Part shown: positions 12,289 through 26,352 of the stretch, in pieces
How the letters are laid out: the number at the start of each line of letters is the position of its first letter
Numbering within the stretch: position 1 is the stretch's first letter
Origin: Zeus faber
Taxonomy: Eukaryota > Chordata > Actinopteri > Zeiformes > Zeidae
Direction of reading: 5' to 3'
DNA: 64,000 nucleotides
Assembly (NCBI GenBank): GCA_960531495.1
Contig: OY482848.1
Span: 19,312,328-19,376,327, forward strand
The notes under the pieces: generated by a model
The model's input: the letters and a program-made list of their open reading frames with translations, nothing else
What the model was told of the DNA's origin: nothing
Databases searched by the model: none
Made by a program: the position numbers and the translations under genes

Positions 12289-13945
12289 ACGCACACGCAC
12301 ACGCACACACGCTTTGGATGGTGGCCGGTGAAATGAGGCCTCTGCGTTTAACCCATCCTGGCTTGTCCTTCCTCCGGGGCCACAGCCACGAGCAGCGGGC
12401 AGCATTCGTGGACGCGCCCGGGGACCTGGTGATGAGTGTCCATCGCTGGTCAGATGATGATGTGTGCATGTTTTTGGTGGGGGTCCTTACTGACGTTAGG
12501 TGGAGAAAACTCCATGTGAGCACGGGGAGAACATGCAAACTCCACACAGAAAGGCTCCTATGTGGGAGATAACCCGCCGGAGCACGGTGCCAACAGCGCC
12601 CCAGGCGGGAATCGAACCCTATAGTAATGATGTACTGCGGGGCAGCAATGCTGTCCACTGTGCCCCCATCATTTATATGGATAAGATAAATTGTAATAAA
12701 GTGTGAGTAATATAGAGGAAGTCCTGGGGGGAGTCCTGTCCTCACAACCGTGGGATGAATTTGATTGGGTTTGACTGGGCAACTTGGGAGTTCAAACCTG
12801 TTGGGTGTCAACGTTTTCCTTCTCTTCACAACCATCCAGACACCAGTCGAAAACAATGCGCATCACTGCTAAGGCCACGATTAGCGTTAGTTTCGGGCAG
12901 AAGTGTGGAGAACGTTTTGATGGTCAACTGAGCCATGCTCTTCAATCCTGGGCTCCAGCATGGGCAACTGTGAGCTGGTGAAATGTGAGTAATTAGGACC
13001 ATGTATCCAGACAATCGTTGAGTTGTCAGAATGAACTCTAAACTATGGGTTTGGGGGGGGGGGGAGTGACAGGAAGTGAAAGGGAGCATTGCAGATATCC
13101 TCTTTGTCATTGTCAGTAAACTTTTAAGAAGAACCACATGCCGTGGATACAACGTGGAAACCACTAATGACTCAAACCTCAGCGCAAAGTTGACACGGCA
13201 AAACATTTCATGATCAACCAATACCATTACAGCCCAGAAGCCTTGGCCATCTCCTGCATCCAGGTTTACATGGATGGCTGGGGCGAGACCGACTCCTATG
13301 GAGGGAGCTGCCGCAATAAAAATGGAGTCGAGGGGGGATCCATTGTAAACCAAATGGCATTAAGGGGAGGGCTGGAGAACAGGTGAAGTGGAGATGAAAG
13401 TCTTGGCATTTCTGTCCCTCCGTCTGTCGTTCCTTTTTTCTTTAATCTTTCTCTTAAAGAATACAGGACACAAGACTTTCTTGTCCACAATTATTTTGCC
13501 GTCACGTCGAAATGTTCAGTGATATATCAGGATAACTGTCACTTAGGCAGCTAAAATACTGGAGGATGTTAAAATTTAAATATATGCAGAACTAGCTTCA
13601 GCCCTCGTGCTGTTTGAATACTATGTTCATTTATTGGGGTAAAAATGCATGGTTGTTTTTTTTCTCATTTTTTTCCTTCCTCAAATCGTTTGCAATCACC
13701 GGAACAATTAGGTGCCTTTGTTTTTCAAAAGACCGAGAAAAAAAAAAATGTGGATCACATTTCCCAGCGACTGTTGATTAGTTTGTCAATCAAAGGTCAC
13801 ACACCATTTCACCACCAATAAACAGAGATGAAGAGTCGTCTGCTGGAAACATTCAATGGGCTCTGAGAAAATCATCAGAAGAGTATTCACCTCTTCTGTT
13901 GTTTTTGGCAGCGCCAAGATTCCATTGCCTCCATTAACTTCCCCA

Positions 13946-13983
<38 letters not shown>

Positions 13984-16900
13984 ATCATCTTTTGGAGTAA
14001 TACTGTAAACCATTTCCCTGATTTGAGTCAATGACAAGAGATTGTTTATGGCTCTTCTCCCACTCGCTCAGCCGGACCTGAATCCGAGATCAAAGGCGCC
14101 GAGTCCAGTTTTGCTGAAGGCCACTTTCAATTGGTCAGAAACCTCAGGGTGAGGAGTCTGTTTATATTACTCCGTTCTTTCGAGCTATGCGCTTCACCAG
14201 AATGACCGTCCACCCTGGATTCTTCTCCGTCTAAAACAAACCGAAGCCCCGCTGCAAGAAGGTTCCGTGGGCGAAAAAGACGCTGCGTTTGATAACACAA
14301 GTTCATGGTCACAAGAGCATTGGAGACGGTGAACGTTTGCATTGAATTCAGTGCATTCCAATGTAATTGTAGTGATCAGCGGCAACCTTTGCATTGAATT
14401 TGACCTCGGAGAAAAGTGACAAAATCATGAAGTCAATCATATTGAGTTTTTGAAGGTCGGTCGGGTGGAGAGTGAAAATTATGCAAGCTACAATTTTAGT
14501 AGTATAAAATCAGCCCATTTCTTACCAATTCTGCACTGCCAGAAAATAAATAGTAATACAAAATCAACGTGCCGTGGTTTGCATTGAGTCGTGAGTGAAA
14601 TTACGTTTCCTTATATTTATTTGTTTTCATCAAGAGTGCATGACGATGATGTAGTGAGTTACCTGGAAAGCTCTGGAAGGTGACCCTGTCCCCAGGTACC
14701 GCACCTGCGGGAGGGTCCAAGATCTCCACTTTGTCTGGGGAGCTGGCGCACATGACCATGGCCTGGGAGACCACCCCTCTCATCTTGGCTGGTTTCAGGT
14801 TGCACATCAGCACTGCCATTCGGTTCTGCATCTGCAAGGCACAGGGGACGGGATCAGCCCAATATATTGATTCTAGACTTAGAAGAAAGGGCATGAGAGA
14901 AGGGGATAGTTATAGTAAGCAGGGGGGAAAAAAATCCACAGTCAATCACTCCACTTATTCTGGTTCATACATGTACGCTTTAGCGCGCCTGAAACGCTGA
15001 GTGGGTTTTCGCACTGAATGCAGATTGTGGATTTGTCTCCCACTACTCACATTGAACTCCTAATGGAAGAATGGAGGTGTGTGTCCAATCTGGGGAAAGG
15101 GCTAGACTGCTGCAAGAATGAAACCTAGCTATGCACTACATGAGCGCTGAGTATAAAAAGATCAAAATTCAACTTCAAAATCCCTGAACCTTTCCTTGAA
15201 GCTAAGTGGGGAAAACAGAAAAAAACATTGGTATTTGAAGGCAGTAAATCCATGTGGTTTTCCGCAACTTAAGAGTAAGCTGGAGGAGGTTTCCATCAAG
15301 TACTTTATCAGGTGATACAAACATAAGCACAGAAAAATTGCCTTTTTGCAAGAACATATATTTCATAAATATTTTAAAAGATATTGATGAAGAAGTGCTG
15401 GGAGACTTTTTTTGGTAGATTCCATGGTTTCCATTCCACAGATGGTTTATGTCTTGTGATGTCTTGTTTTAGACTTTTGTCATTACATGATTAAACAATA
15501 CAATAGAGTTAGCTGTGGTTTGGGGGTGGTGTGATTCAAGCAGCCACAGCCATACAGCTGTCTTAGGTCTGGCTTATTGGTCCCGAGATCACGGGTGGCT
15601 GTTCGCCTGTTGCCCATCAGACCAATCAACAAGCACAGGTTAAATCATCGATCCCCGCACACGCACGGGAGAGCCTTTGTCATGATAACATTCCATCTGC
15701 TCACGGCTTGTTACATCTTGCCACTTTCTCCAATAAACCGGTGTGTTTTTAAAATCATTGCCTGTGTTGGCGAGCCCCTAGAAAAGCCACTCTGTTGGCG
15801 TGTGGCAGGCGGAACTGCTACATTGGCATTCTATGCTTTGTCCCTCCCAGATCACAATTTCCAAAGCCTGATTAACAAGCCTGCATGTGTTCTGGAAATC
15901 CTGGAAGAATTTTTCTTTTACTTTGGATTCATTTGCCTCCTGTGCATTGGAGAACCACTGAGAACCAAGCAACGACTAACGGTAGCTCACTGAGCTGAAT
16001 GTATTAATGATTGTTTCAAGAACTGCACAAAAAATTGAATATGTCACAAAATGCCATAATTGTCAATAAACCTAGTTTAAGACTAAATTTAAAAAAATCT
16101 ACCGATATAATTGATAAACCGTGTGTCGTGTCAAATTATTTTCCTCAGTAGTGTACATTTCTCCTCAGATAGTCAGGCAGTGTTTGGTACATGAGACTCC
16201 GAGACATGTGCTTCCATTTAAAGGGTATACATCGTCCACAGACAGGATATGGACAACAGCTCCTTGGTTTAAGTTTTCAATGACACAAACTCAAAAAACA
16301 TTGTTGATCATGCAATAAAGCCATGCTTTTCATATAGGAAAAAAAAATGCATACAAATTATTTCCCATCAGGGACAAATTATTAAGCCAATGTAATCATA
16401 AATCTTTCTTAGAACACAATTTAACCCAAGCCTTTGTGTAAAGCACCAAGTTTCAAACATAAAAGCTGCTGCTACCAACATAAAAAAGCATAATGTACCT
16501 TTACATAAGTTACTTCACAAGGACTAATAAATCCAGAATAGGACCCTGGAGAACCTTTAAGATTTATTAGGCTAATAGACTGCTTGTTCTTTTAGAGAAA
16601 GCACACATTAAATACAGTCTGCTCTCCAGAATTACTGCCTATGGTCTGGAAGATTTAAGGACTGGCGGAGAGACCATATGACTCACTTCCAGCACATATA
16701 TACAGTAAGTATACACACCAAGTTATGACTGTTACAATATACTTGATTAGAAGTTGATGCATGAACATTAATCGCAGTGTATGAGCAGGATACAGAAATG
16801 TTTTTCTGAGAGTGGGGAGAATTACATTTAAGGTCCAAATGCAATCGTTGGGATTTGATTTTAGAATTAGCCAAGATTTTCTTAGCATCTTACTATTAAC

Positions 16901-19900
16901 AAAAAAAGATAAATATTTTTGCAGGACTACATTTTTCTTTTGACTATTAAGCGCAAATTAAATCCATCAAAATTAATGAGGGCACATCGAACAAAAATGG
17001 CCACATTTAGCTGCTCTCGAAATCCTTAAGATTCCATAAATCCAGTAACAATGTGTAACTGTTCAACTGGGGCTGTACCTGATCCAGGGGGATGTGCTTG
17101 ACCAGACCGCTGACCACCGTCCTTGGAGAGGCCTCTCCCACGTCCACCTGCTCCACGTAGAGCGAGTCAGCGTCTGGATGCTTCTCCGCCGTCATGATGC
17201 GTCCGACGCGCATGTCCAGACGAGAAACGTCCACCGCGGCATCCTCCTGGGGCGCTGCCTGCTTCTTCTCCTGTTTCTCACCTCCTGGAAACAAGAAGAC
17301 ATTTGTCAGTGATCGTCACAAGAAAAGACCCAGATGAGCTAAATCTGTGGGTTTTTCCTTAATTGCCTCCAACATTATGCTCCATGATATCAATCCCTTC
17401 ACTTCATCCAATGTGTTTTGGTGGTGCCTCAAACACTCCTCTGAGAGGCACTAATGGACGTCACATTTAACTTAAGAGCTTGCACTTTTCAAAAAATTGG
17501 CACCATGGATGTGCTGGTAAATAAAGACTTGACGACATTAAAATACATTGAGACTGTAGCAGACACGTGTTAGAAAAGCATTTAGGCCTTCTTTCTAGAA
17601 ATTATTTCAGTTAATTGGCGTATTCCCCTGGGGACTGATTGGGATCTACTTGAAAAGTCTGCATGGAAACTATGCTAGGCGGCTGTCTGAGATCGATCTC
17701 ATTTCCTTCCAAAAAGAAAAAGAAACTTTCCAATGGCGGACACCAGAGCAGCGTGTCTTTAAATGTGATCAGCGCAGGCATTCAAAAGAAAAAAAGGTAC
17801 AATTGGTTTTCCACAATTTCCCAGAACTTGCATACCTTGACTAAATGACAAAGCAATAACCAAATTTGATTAAATGATAAAAAAAAATAAAAAAATAATA
17901 AAAAAAACCTCCACTGTGCCAAAGAACCCAGCACTAAATAGTTTGGTTGTAGACACACAAACCAGTATATGCCATTTACCAAATTATTATAGTCTTTAAT
18001 CATCCTGGTCTCTAATCTTTGCCTTTGGATATTGTTGTGGGTTTATTTTCCTTCCAAAATCTTCGTGATGACTGTGCTTGTGAGCACAGAACCAAACACA
18101 CGGGTTTTCTAACTGCAGGTTGAATTTAAATACACGTCATTAAAAAAGATGTGTATCTGATATTTATAGCTTTTTCACAACTGGATGATGACATGCAAAA
18201 AATACACAAAGCTTGTTTTTGTAAACAAAAAAAAAAAATAATAATGACATTGCTTCAACTGAATTACCACCCTATTCTCAATAAATCTAGAAGATATTTT
18301 ACAATCTGTGAACTGACAGTTATTACAATTAGACAAGATAACTGAATGCCACAAAATGAATTAATTGTGACTGATTTGTGGCTTAACTAACCCTCATGAT
18401 AAGTCTGACAGGAAACTTTGCCGAAGCACCACTGGAAACTGGAAGTGGACATCTTTGCACCATTATGTCCAACTTTATAAGGACAGACTGGCTTGGCTTT
18501 GAAGTTATGGAAAATCCTTGGTATCCACAATTGACAGAGAGTAAATCACGCTCTGGATGAGATTTTAATCTCTGGCGACATATCACAAGGATGCTTCTTG
18601 TCACAGACAAAAGTCGCAGAATTTAAACAAAGCTTTCGCTAGCCTTGAGACAAAGCTCGTTTGGTGATGCGAGATGTTTCCACTTTGATCGCTAATTCCC
18701 TGCCTTCCATCCATTATCACTAGATATTAGAAAACTCAGACAGAGTGACCTATTCAGAGCCGTTTCCGATGCAGAACACCAAATGTTGATGGAAAAGCTG
18801 GAGCTAAAACAGGATTTTGAGTTCTAATAAGTAAGACATAAACAGCTTTATAATGACAATAATCATAATAAGAATAAATATAGCTGGAGGCAGCAATGCA
18901 CAAGGTCCAAGGCAGTTGGCCCTTAGTTAAAGTCAAATCGGCGAGCAGGCCGATTAGAGCTGACAACGATCCACGGAGAACCCGGTGTCCTGGCTATGCC
19001 CTCTGGTATATTTTATGAGAGCAGAAGTTCACTCGTAATGGCCTGGTTCCACTGTAATCCTATGATCAGAAGGTCTTGGCGGCTGTAGGTGAGATTCGCA
19101 TGATTAAACTTAACATTGGCAAAATTACATAATTATAAACAAAAAATAAACATAAAGTGCAGCGCTGCGTCAGTACAGTGGGCCCACGGTTCGGCACGTA
19201 TCACATTTTTAGGGCCACAGTAACAGTACGGTGTCTTTATATTTAAGAAAAAAATAAAAAACACATCACCCTTTAAACAATAAACTCTTTTTAAACTCTT
19301 CCGGACCACGATCGAGGCGCACCTGTACGTTTTGTAACTTGAGGTGATAATCAAAATGGATGGTTGCTACACTGAGAAGGAAAGAAGCCATTGGAACATC
19401 ATCCACAAACCAAGTCCCCGCGGGACATCGGACAGGTGGGACAGTCCCGCCTGTCAAACTAAAAAGAAAGGTTCGGAGAAAGTATAGCGCTGAATATTTA
19501 TTTATAGACGAACCGTTACCGCTGTGCGTGGTGTGAAGCCATGCAAACTGCGCCGTCACCTCGAGACAAAACACCAACAGTACATGTCCAAGCCGTCAAG
19601 GAGTATCAGGGCGAGAAGAAAGTCATCGAAACGTCATGTACGGGCACCGAGAACGCAAAGGCAGTGGAGGCGTCCTCTCAGGTCGCCCGACTCATGGCCA
19701 AGCCTGGTAAGCCGCATACAATCGGGGAGAATTTAATTCTTCCTGCCACAAAAGTGATCGTGGGGGTGATGTTGGGAGAGAAGGCGTGCAAGCCAATCAA
19801 GCTCATCTCATTGTCTGATAAATCAGTGAAACGCAGGATTGATGAGATGGCAGAGAATGTGTCAGAACAGCTGACTACGAGCGTACAAGAGAGTCGTTAT

Positions 19901-22900
19901 TATGCCCTCCAACTGGATAAATCAACAGACATCACAAATCTGTCAAACCTGTTTGCCTATGTGAGGTATGACAACAATGGAGAGATAAGAGAAGAGTTCC
20001 TGTTTTGCAAATCTTTACCGACGGGTTCAACGGCTGAGGGTCATTTTTGACATTCTGAACGCGTGAGTGCTCCCTTCTGAGTTTTATTCTACTCAACTCT
20101 AGCAAAAAAGACAGGCATATTGTAATACCTGCGTTTCATACATTCCATGTACCGTTGCATCCCCACTCTATGCGCACCGCCATCTTGGTCCAGTAGTAGT
20201 CTGCAATGATTACACGTGACCAGTGACACAATAATGCGGTGACGATTGTCTGTGACCAATCAGTAGTCTGCAGTGCAATTAAGTGACCGTTTCAGAGATG
20301 AGAAAAACATTTTTTTACTCAATTATTTCACAAAAACTGACCCATTTGGATCAAACTCGGATGACGGCATGTCTGGACTGCCCTGAATACAATGACCATT
20401 CAGTCGTGTCCGTGGGTTAGACGGTTTCTGCGTCCAAGACACTTCGTAACCATTTTGTTCGAAACAAAAACAATAGGGCACCCGCCCCTTTGCAGCTGGA
20501 CTAATAATAATAACAGCAACAACAACAATAATATGTTGACGTAGAACTGGGAGGCTGCAATTCTACAGTTTTTCAACTGAGTTCATGGATTCAGAGAGAA
20601 AACAAGATAACTGCTTTTTCCCCCCCGAACTTGGCCATTACCTTTCTTCTCCGCTTTCTTCTTCTTCCCCTCGTCTTTGGGAGGGCTGCCCTCAGCAGCG
20701 GTGACGGCGGGGGAGGCAGAGAGGGAAGGGGGTGAGGCCGCGGGGGGGTTTGGCTTGGAGCTGCATTCAACAAGGGCCTCACCCGATAGTACGGGCACCT
20801 CTAGCACTGCAGGACGGATAAGAGGTTAATCACAAATTATGCTTTGTCCCTGTTTTTCCCCCTGTTACTTGTGATGGACTGCCGCTCGGTCTACTTGCTA
20901 CTTGTGGAGAGAAATGAGCCACGTAGTTCTGCAATGAGAAAGACACGCTCCATTACTATTACAGAGCGCCACTCTGCAGAGCTTCCGCGTCCTTCCTTTT
21001 CCGCGTACAAACGCTCACTTACGGGAACATAATTCAGTGAAATGACAGTCCGTGAAAGTGTATTTACAAACCCGCTAGGAGGATTCAAACAGTTTAGATG
21101 GGAAAATGACACACTGTCAGGAGTTGATGGAAACAAGGAAATTGAGCAATAAAGCTGGAAACAACGTCCTCCTTCAATTACAAGAAAAATGACCCCTCCT
21201 GTTTTATTTTTTTTCCTTTCATGAGGCATCTGATGTTTATACAGCTTCAAAATCCAGCGTCTGTGTCTGGCAAACAGTGGTTTGCAGAGACACACTGCTG
21301 TTTTCATAATTCCTTTTAATCACCTTAATTCTATGTTCTCTGTCCTGAGGTTAGAGACCGTGAGAGGTACCTTGAAATTATGAAAATTATTCTTTAAAAT
21401 GCCCGGGGGGGCGCTATTTTGAGTTTAACCCTCTTGGCCACATTTTTTTTTTTTTTAATTTTCTTTATTTAATGGCACAGACTCATTCTGATCTCGTTCT
21501 AAATCTCGCAATCTTGGCGTCATTAGTGTGTGTGTGTGTGTGTCTTTCTTTGCGTGTGTGTGTGTGTTTCCTTAATCTTAATTATGCAGAACAAAATAAC
21601 CAATTAAGGGGTTTACAGAGGATCCGTGCTGTGATTACGTTACCCTGTCGTCTGGCTCTTTAAAAGTCGTTGGAATGAAAGCCAAAACTAAATATTGCAA
21701 TCCAGTATGTGGAAAATAAATCTTAAATTAACACATTCTTTTGCTGTTCCACAATAAAAAAGAAAATAAAAAACATTCAGGGCTTTCTTAAAAAGGCTTA
21801 ATTTTTGCCAATACTATTTTTTTTCTTGCAATTTCTCGCTAGAAGATTCTCCATGTGAGTTTGGGGAAGTGTTTGGTTTCAGTGCATGTCAGAAGCACAG
21901 CACAGTAATGCAGGCGGCCGCGCTGTCCCCAAAACACTAGAGACGGGGCTTCTTGAAACCCTACGCTCTTCTATAGGATAAAAAACAACACATGTTGCAG
22001 TAACACAGTTGAGGCGGGATTGCAGGAGATGTTATCGTCACCGCATAAAACAAACACTCTTCTGAAGACCGACAACTGACAGGAAAATGTCGCTTCAAAA
22101 AATGATCAAAAATACCATCCAACAACATCAAGGTCCCCTTTAGAAGCAAAGTGAAATTCAATCTAGAAAAGCGGGCTCTGCATACCACCCCTGCACCCCT
22201 CCTTTTCTAGCAGCTGTTTCTTCAGTTCCTCGATGTCCTTCTTCAGCTTGGTGTTCTCCACCATCAGCTTCTTCTCCTCCCTCATGCTGGCCTGGACGAC
22301 TGGAATCGGATTTCAGATTAGATTTTATACTAGGAAGAACCTTGCATGAATAAATGGGAGCTTCATCAGTTAAGCCAATAAGGAAAACGTGTTCATTCTG
22401 TCAAGTTATCTCAAAATATTTCTGATATGAGACCAGACGTCGCCTGGGATTTTAGTTTAATGTTGTTTTTAGGGCCGGATTACAATTTCCGGAAATTCAT
22501 AGACTGTTCTACTTAATGCCTCTACCTGTTTGGGCATAATATCCACATTACTTATGGTTGTTTCTTGTGTATAAATATCTTATGAAAGCACCAATAGTCA
22601 TCATGTCCTGTCATTAGTGTTTTGTCAAAAGTGATTAAAAACTAGAGAGACTCTTTGAATTTCAAGTAGTATATGACCTATAACTCAATATTTATGATAT
22701 AAGAACTAAATGCTATTGAAAAGAGTCCGGTTGTCTATGCTGAAATGTGATGTGATAATCAGAGGACTTTTAATTCCTCTAAAAAGGAATTTCAAAAACC
22801 ACCTTGACAAGGGTCATGTAAAGTGTCTGGTGTCGTCTCTTACCTGCTTTCTCCTTGAGCAGCTGGACCTGCTGCTTGAGGAACTCGATGATCTGGTCAG

Positions 22901-22949
22901 CCTCGGCGGCTCGCTGCTCCAGCCTCATCAGGGGGTTGTGACTCGACAT
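11956..22949 (-). CDS. aimp1: AIMP1 / p43 / EMAP II precursor, six coding exons
   Basis: Non-catalytic scaffold of the cytoplasmic multi-tRNA-synthetase complex. It binds tRNA and arginyl-tRNA synthetase, and its C-terminal half is the EMAP II cytokine. Exons in coding order: 22949-22844, 22299-22186, 20806-20642, 17284-17079, 14831-14663 and 12122-11956. They total 927 nt, encoding 308 aa plus TAA; the human protein is about 312. Residues 1-70 form a leucine-zipper-like coiled coil (RLEQRAAEADQIIEFLKQQV). Residues 75-140 form a Pro/Ala/Ser then Lys-rich linker. From about 147 comes the OB-fold tRNA-binding domain (DVSRLDMRVGRIMTAEKHPD), then the EMAP II tail ending AQTMSNSGIK. All junctions are GT-AG and the phases agree. 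The gene is head to head with TBCK. Identification is by recalled family similarity and is very secure. The first coding exon is preceded by an acceptor-like CTCCAG, so an upstream non-coding exon is expected. Confidence 0.95.
12187..12670 (-). mobile_element. tRNA-headed SINE with microsatellite tail
   Basis: Read on the minus strand it starts near 12670 with a tRNA-like head (GGGGCACAGTGGACAGC), then a perfect pol III box B (GGTTCGATTCC, about 12610-12620). A widespread vertebrate body follows (TGTGTGGAGTTTGCATGTTC), then a (GTGTGC)n tract, and it ends with ACAAATAAAG and TTC-rich repeats near 12190-12225. That layout (head, body, LINE-like tail, simple repeat) is typical of fish SINEs. It sits in AIMP1 intron 5 in the same orientation as the gene. 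Confidence 0.65.
12257..12312. repeat. (CA)n/(CACACG)n microsatellite inside the SINE
   Basis: CA repeats grade into CACACG units. The stretch lies within the SINE copy. Confidence 0.9.
13948..13981. repeat. (TG)n microsatellite
   Basis: About 17 uninterrupted TG units in AIMP1 intron 5. Confidence 0.9.
14663..14831 (-). CDS. aimp1: AIMP1 coding exon 5
   Basis: Acceptor TTGCAG and donor CCAG/GTAACT. Encodes MQNRMAVLMCNLKPAKMRGV through to QSFPG, the central OB-fold strands that are nearly invariant in the family. Confidence 0.95.
14832..17078. other. AIMP1 intron 4, no further gene
   Basis: 2.2 kb of AT-rich intron. Open frames here lack family similarity and splice context. Confidence 0.5.
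17079..17284 (-). CDS. aimp1: AIMP1 coding exon 4 (start of tRNA-binding domain)
   Basis: Acceptor TTTCCAG and donor CAG/GTACAG. Encodes the remaining Lys-rich linker and the N-terminal half of the OB-fold, including RVGRIMT, the counterpart of the EMAP II cytokine heptapeptide, and HPDADSLYVEQVDVGEASPR. Confidence 0.95.
17285..20641. other. AIMP1 intron 3
   Basis: 3.4 kb of intron containing one recognisable item, the hAT transposase remnant at about 19450-20070. The rest is AT-rich and unremarkable. Confidence 0.5.
19450..20070 (+). mobile_element. hAT transposase remnant (ZBED5/SCAND3-like)
   Basis: Three reading frames carry consecutive parts of a BED-zinc-finger hAT transposase. First comes KRKVRRKYSAEYLF leading to a truncated CVV zinc-knuckle start. 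Next is VKPCKLRRHLETKHQQYMSK, the C-terminal half of the BED finger. After a frame change comes AKPGKPHTIGENLILPATK, a VKRRIDEMAENVSEQL segment, YYALQLDKSTDITNLSNLF and EEFLFCKSLPTG, the first part of the catalytic RNase-H-like region. Part of the finger is deleted and there are at least two frame changes. The downstream catalytic and dimerisation parts are absent. It is inactive and opposite in strand to AIMP1. Confidence 0.8.
20642..20806 (-). CDS. aimp1: AIMP1 coding exon 3 (linker)
   Basis: Acceptor CCTGCAG and donor AAAG/GTAATG. Encodes the low-complexity Pro/Ser/Ala linker and a Lys-rich block (GKKKKAEKK). This is the fastest-evolving part of the family, so it is supported mainly by frame continuity and the flanking matches. 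Confidence 0.85.
20807..22185. other. AIMP1 intron 2
   Basis: 1.4 kb with a short TG-rich patch near 21525-21570. No gene or classified repeat was seen. Confidence 0.5.
22186..22299 (-). CDS. aimp1: AIMP1 coding exon 2
   Basis: Acceptor TTCCAG and donor G/GTATGC. Encodes the second half of the coiled coil (SMREEKKLMVENTKLKKDIE). The donor was placed so that the next exon joins in frame as RGVLEVPVLSG, which matches the family. Confidence 0.88.
22844..22949 (-). CDS. aimp1: AIMP1 coding exon 1
   Basis: Begins ATG TCG AGT CAC and encodes residues 1-35 plus one base of codon 36. The donor is G/GTAAGA. It holds the first half of the leucine-zipper helix used for binding arginyl-tRNA synthetase. 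The start was chosen because the peptide aligns with the family N-terminus; an acceptor-like CTCCAG lies about 27 nt upstream of the ATG. Confidence 0.93.
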
Positions 22950-23378
22950 CCTAAGCAGGGAGCGCGCTAATAACCTGGAGGATGATAAGATCCATACGAC
23001 TTGTCAAAACACAAGACTTAACAGACAAAGAATAAGGTAAGTGCTGAAGGAATCATAAATTTGGCTCAATAAATCAGTGTATTCCTCCTTAATATTCCTT
23101 GTGTGGGGAACTAGGAAAACCAGGGTTTCTTTCCTTATTATTATTATTTTTTTCATCTTTAATTTCAGCTAAACTAAACTACACTTTGGCTTTGGCTTTA
23201 TGGCCTAACTGGTCAGAATAAATTCCCAAATGATGCACATAATGAGCCAAAGCATATCATCATAGCATACCAATCGTAAATTGGTTGTGATATTTGTTTA
23301 GTTTATTTGTGGTTAAATCAGTAAAACAGCCTATAGGGCAGATTAGGGCTTGCACTCATAAACAATCAAGATGAGGCT

Positions 23379-23760
23379 GTGTCACACATCCAAAATGTTG
23401 TTGGACAGCAATTTGGGTTTGGTATAATGTGCCTTGAACATGTTGAGCATGGCAAATTCAGTCCTCTAACAAAGAGTAAAAAGAATGACTTTTACAAGGC
23501 ACAACTTGAAGGGAACTTCTTACACATACTAAAGGGACGGGCTGGAAAACAACAGCTGGCCCCAGATGAAAACAAAATGTTGGGGGATGAGGAAATTAGA
23601 AACACAAAAAAAGCTGGAGTTGATAATATCAAGGATCAAAGCATTGCTTTTTTGAGAAACCAAATTGATTTAAACAGAACCAGTGGTGAAGCAATAACAA
23701 GAGCCACAAAGAGGCTGATCTCATTTGGATAACGTCAAAAAAAAAAAAAAAAAAAAAAAA
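23379..23760 (+). other. Unidentified 117-codon ORF followed by A24
   Basis: A continuous frame from 23379 to a TAA at 23730-23732 ends in KRLISFG, with a pure A24 run starting four bases later (23737-23760). The composition (Lys, Asn, Ile rich, with GRAGKQQLAPDENKMLGDEE) looks like translated protein rather than low complexity. An intronless open frame against a poly-A tail suggests a retrocopy or the 3' end of a retroposed element. I do not recognise the protein and found no flanking duplication. Confidence 0.3.
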
Positions 23761-24366
23761 GGGTCCTGAATCCCAGGTACTGTACGGCTCAAACTGCAGA
23801 GCCCGGAGAGATCATCTGGCCTGTGACTGGCAGAGGAGCTGAACGTGTTAACAATGTTTATGTGTTATTACCTCGCAGGAAATACAGTCAAGAAAGAAAT
23901 CTGTACAATAAAGGAGAATTGAAGAGAACTGACTTGCACATCTGAATGCTTTTAGTGCCGATACATCTATAATGTTCTTTCGGCTGTGTATTTCTTTTTC
24001 TTTCTTTTTTTTTTTTTTTTTTTTTATAACTTCCCTGTGGAAATGTAGCAGAGACCAGCGTCATAAGAATGTTGGAGTCGAGGTGAAACGTTGACTGTGA
24101 GAACCAAGAGAAGGAAGCATCCGAGAAAAAGCAAAACACCCAATCTCTTAAAATTAGAGCCTCCAGGTCTGGTTTGCTCAAGTTGAATGCCTTTTATAAT
24201 GGGCTAGAATAGTGTTGCAACATTTTGGCAAAAAGCTAAGGATCTGGAGGCTGCATTTCTAAAAACAATTTTGTTTTCATTGGTGTTTTAGTGAACCCTC
24301 CCCTCCTCTATACAGAAAATAGCCCTAATCCCGAGAACTGCGATTATTTGGAGACTTGTGTATTTA

Positions 24367-25446
<1,080 letters not shown>

Positions 25447-25482
<36 letters not shown>

Positions 25483-25563
25483 GTAGACATTTCACTGCAT
25501 ATATGTAGGAACATATGTATATGTATGTGACAAATAAACCTCTTGAATATATATATATATATA
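25447..25563. repeat. (TG)n/(TA)n tracts at the Tc1 right end
   Basis: TG then TA runs begin at the transposon terminus, with another TA run near 25545-25563. Tc1 elements insert at TA, so these tracts may be expanded target sequence. Confidence 0.75.
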
Positions 25564-26324
25564 AAATCAGATATATCCGATTTGGTGATGGTTTGTAAAT
25601 ACTTCTATTTCTAAAATAGACAGATGGGGGGGAGAGATTATCACCATCTTTTTTTAAGCCTTTTGGCATATATGACACATATCTAAATATTTGTACACCA
25701 TCTCTGAAATGCCTCAGAACTATAATTGTGACTAAATAGCCTTCACTATATGCAACCAGATATGCCCACAATAATAGCACATGCTTGCATTAAACACTGT
25801 TCAAAATCACAACCAAAATCTGCCAAATTCAACAGAACATTTACATGCAGAATAAACCGAAGTTTTGTTTTTCCCACTGAGGTCTGTTTTGACATGATTT
25901 ACTACTGCGGTGGTTATAGTATTGTTATATTATCTTATATGTAGTTTCTTCCAACAAAATATACAGGACTCCGATACATTAAAGACAACGCAGGCCAGAG
26001 GAATAACTGGGTACGTTTTTGGCTATTAACTACATTCAAAAAGGTGCAAAGAAATCATCACAATTGCTCTACAAACTCCAGTCGGACTGCTTTTCACGAT
26101 CCAGCCCGGATACACACATTTAGAGAGCTCCGCATGTGAATCGATACTATACTAAAATGCAGTCAATGAAAAACGAAACCAAGGGAAATATCCACCACAT
26201 ACAAACCCATTTGACTCTACCCGACCACTTTCCCTTTCAGATGTATCGTTTAGGTTTTATAGAGGGGAAAAAAAAAAGGTTAATTACATGAAAGCATTTC
26301 GGGGGGAATTCGTACAAGATATAT

Positions 26325-26352
26325 GTTGATGATGATGATGATGATGATGATA
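26325..26352. repeat. (GAT)n microsatellite
   Basis: About nine GAT units. Confidence 0.85.

Noticed and set aside
12233-12856. 207-codon minus-strand frame
   Set aside because: It runs through the SINE and its CA-rich tail, so it is not a gene.
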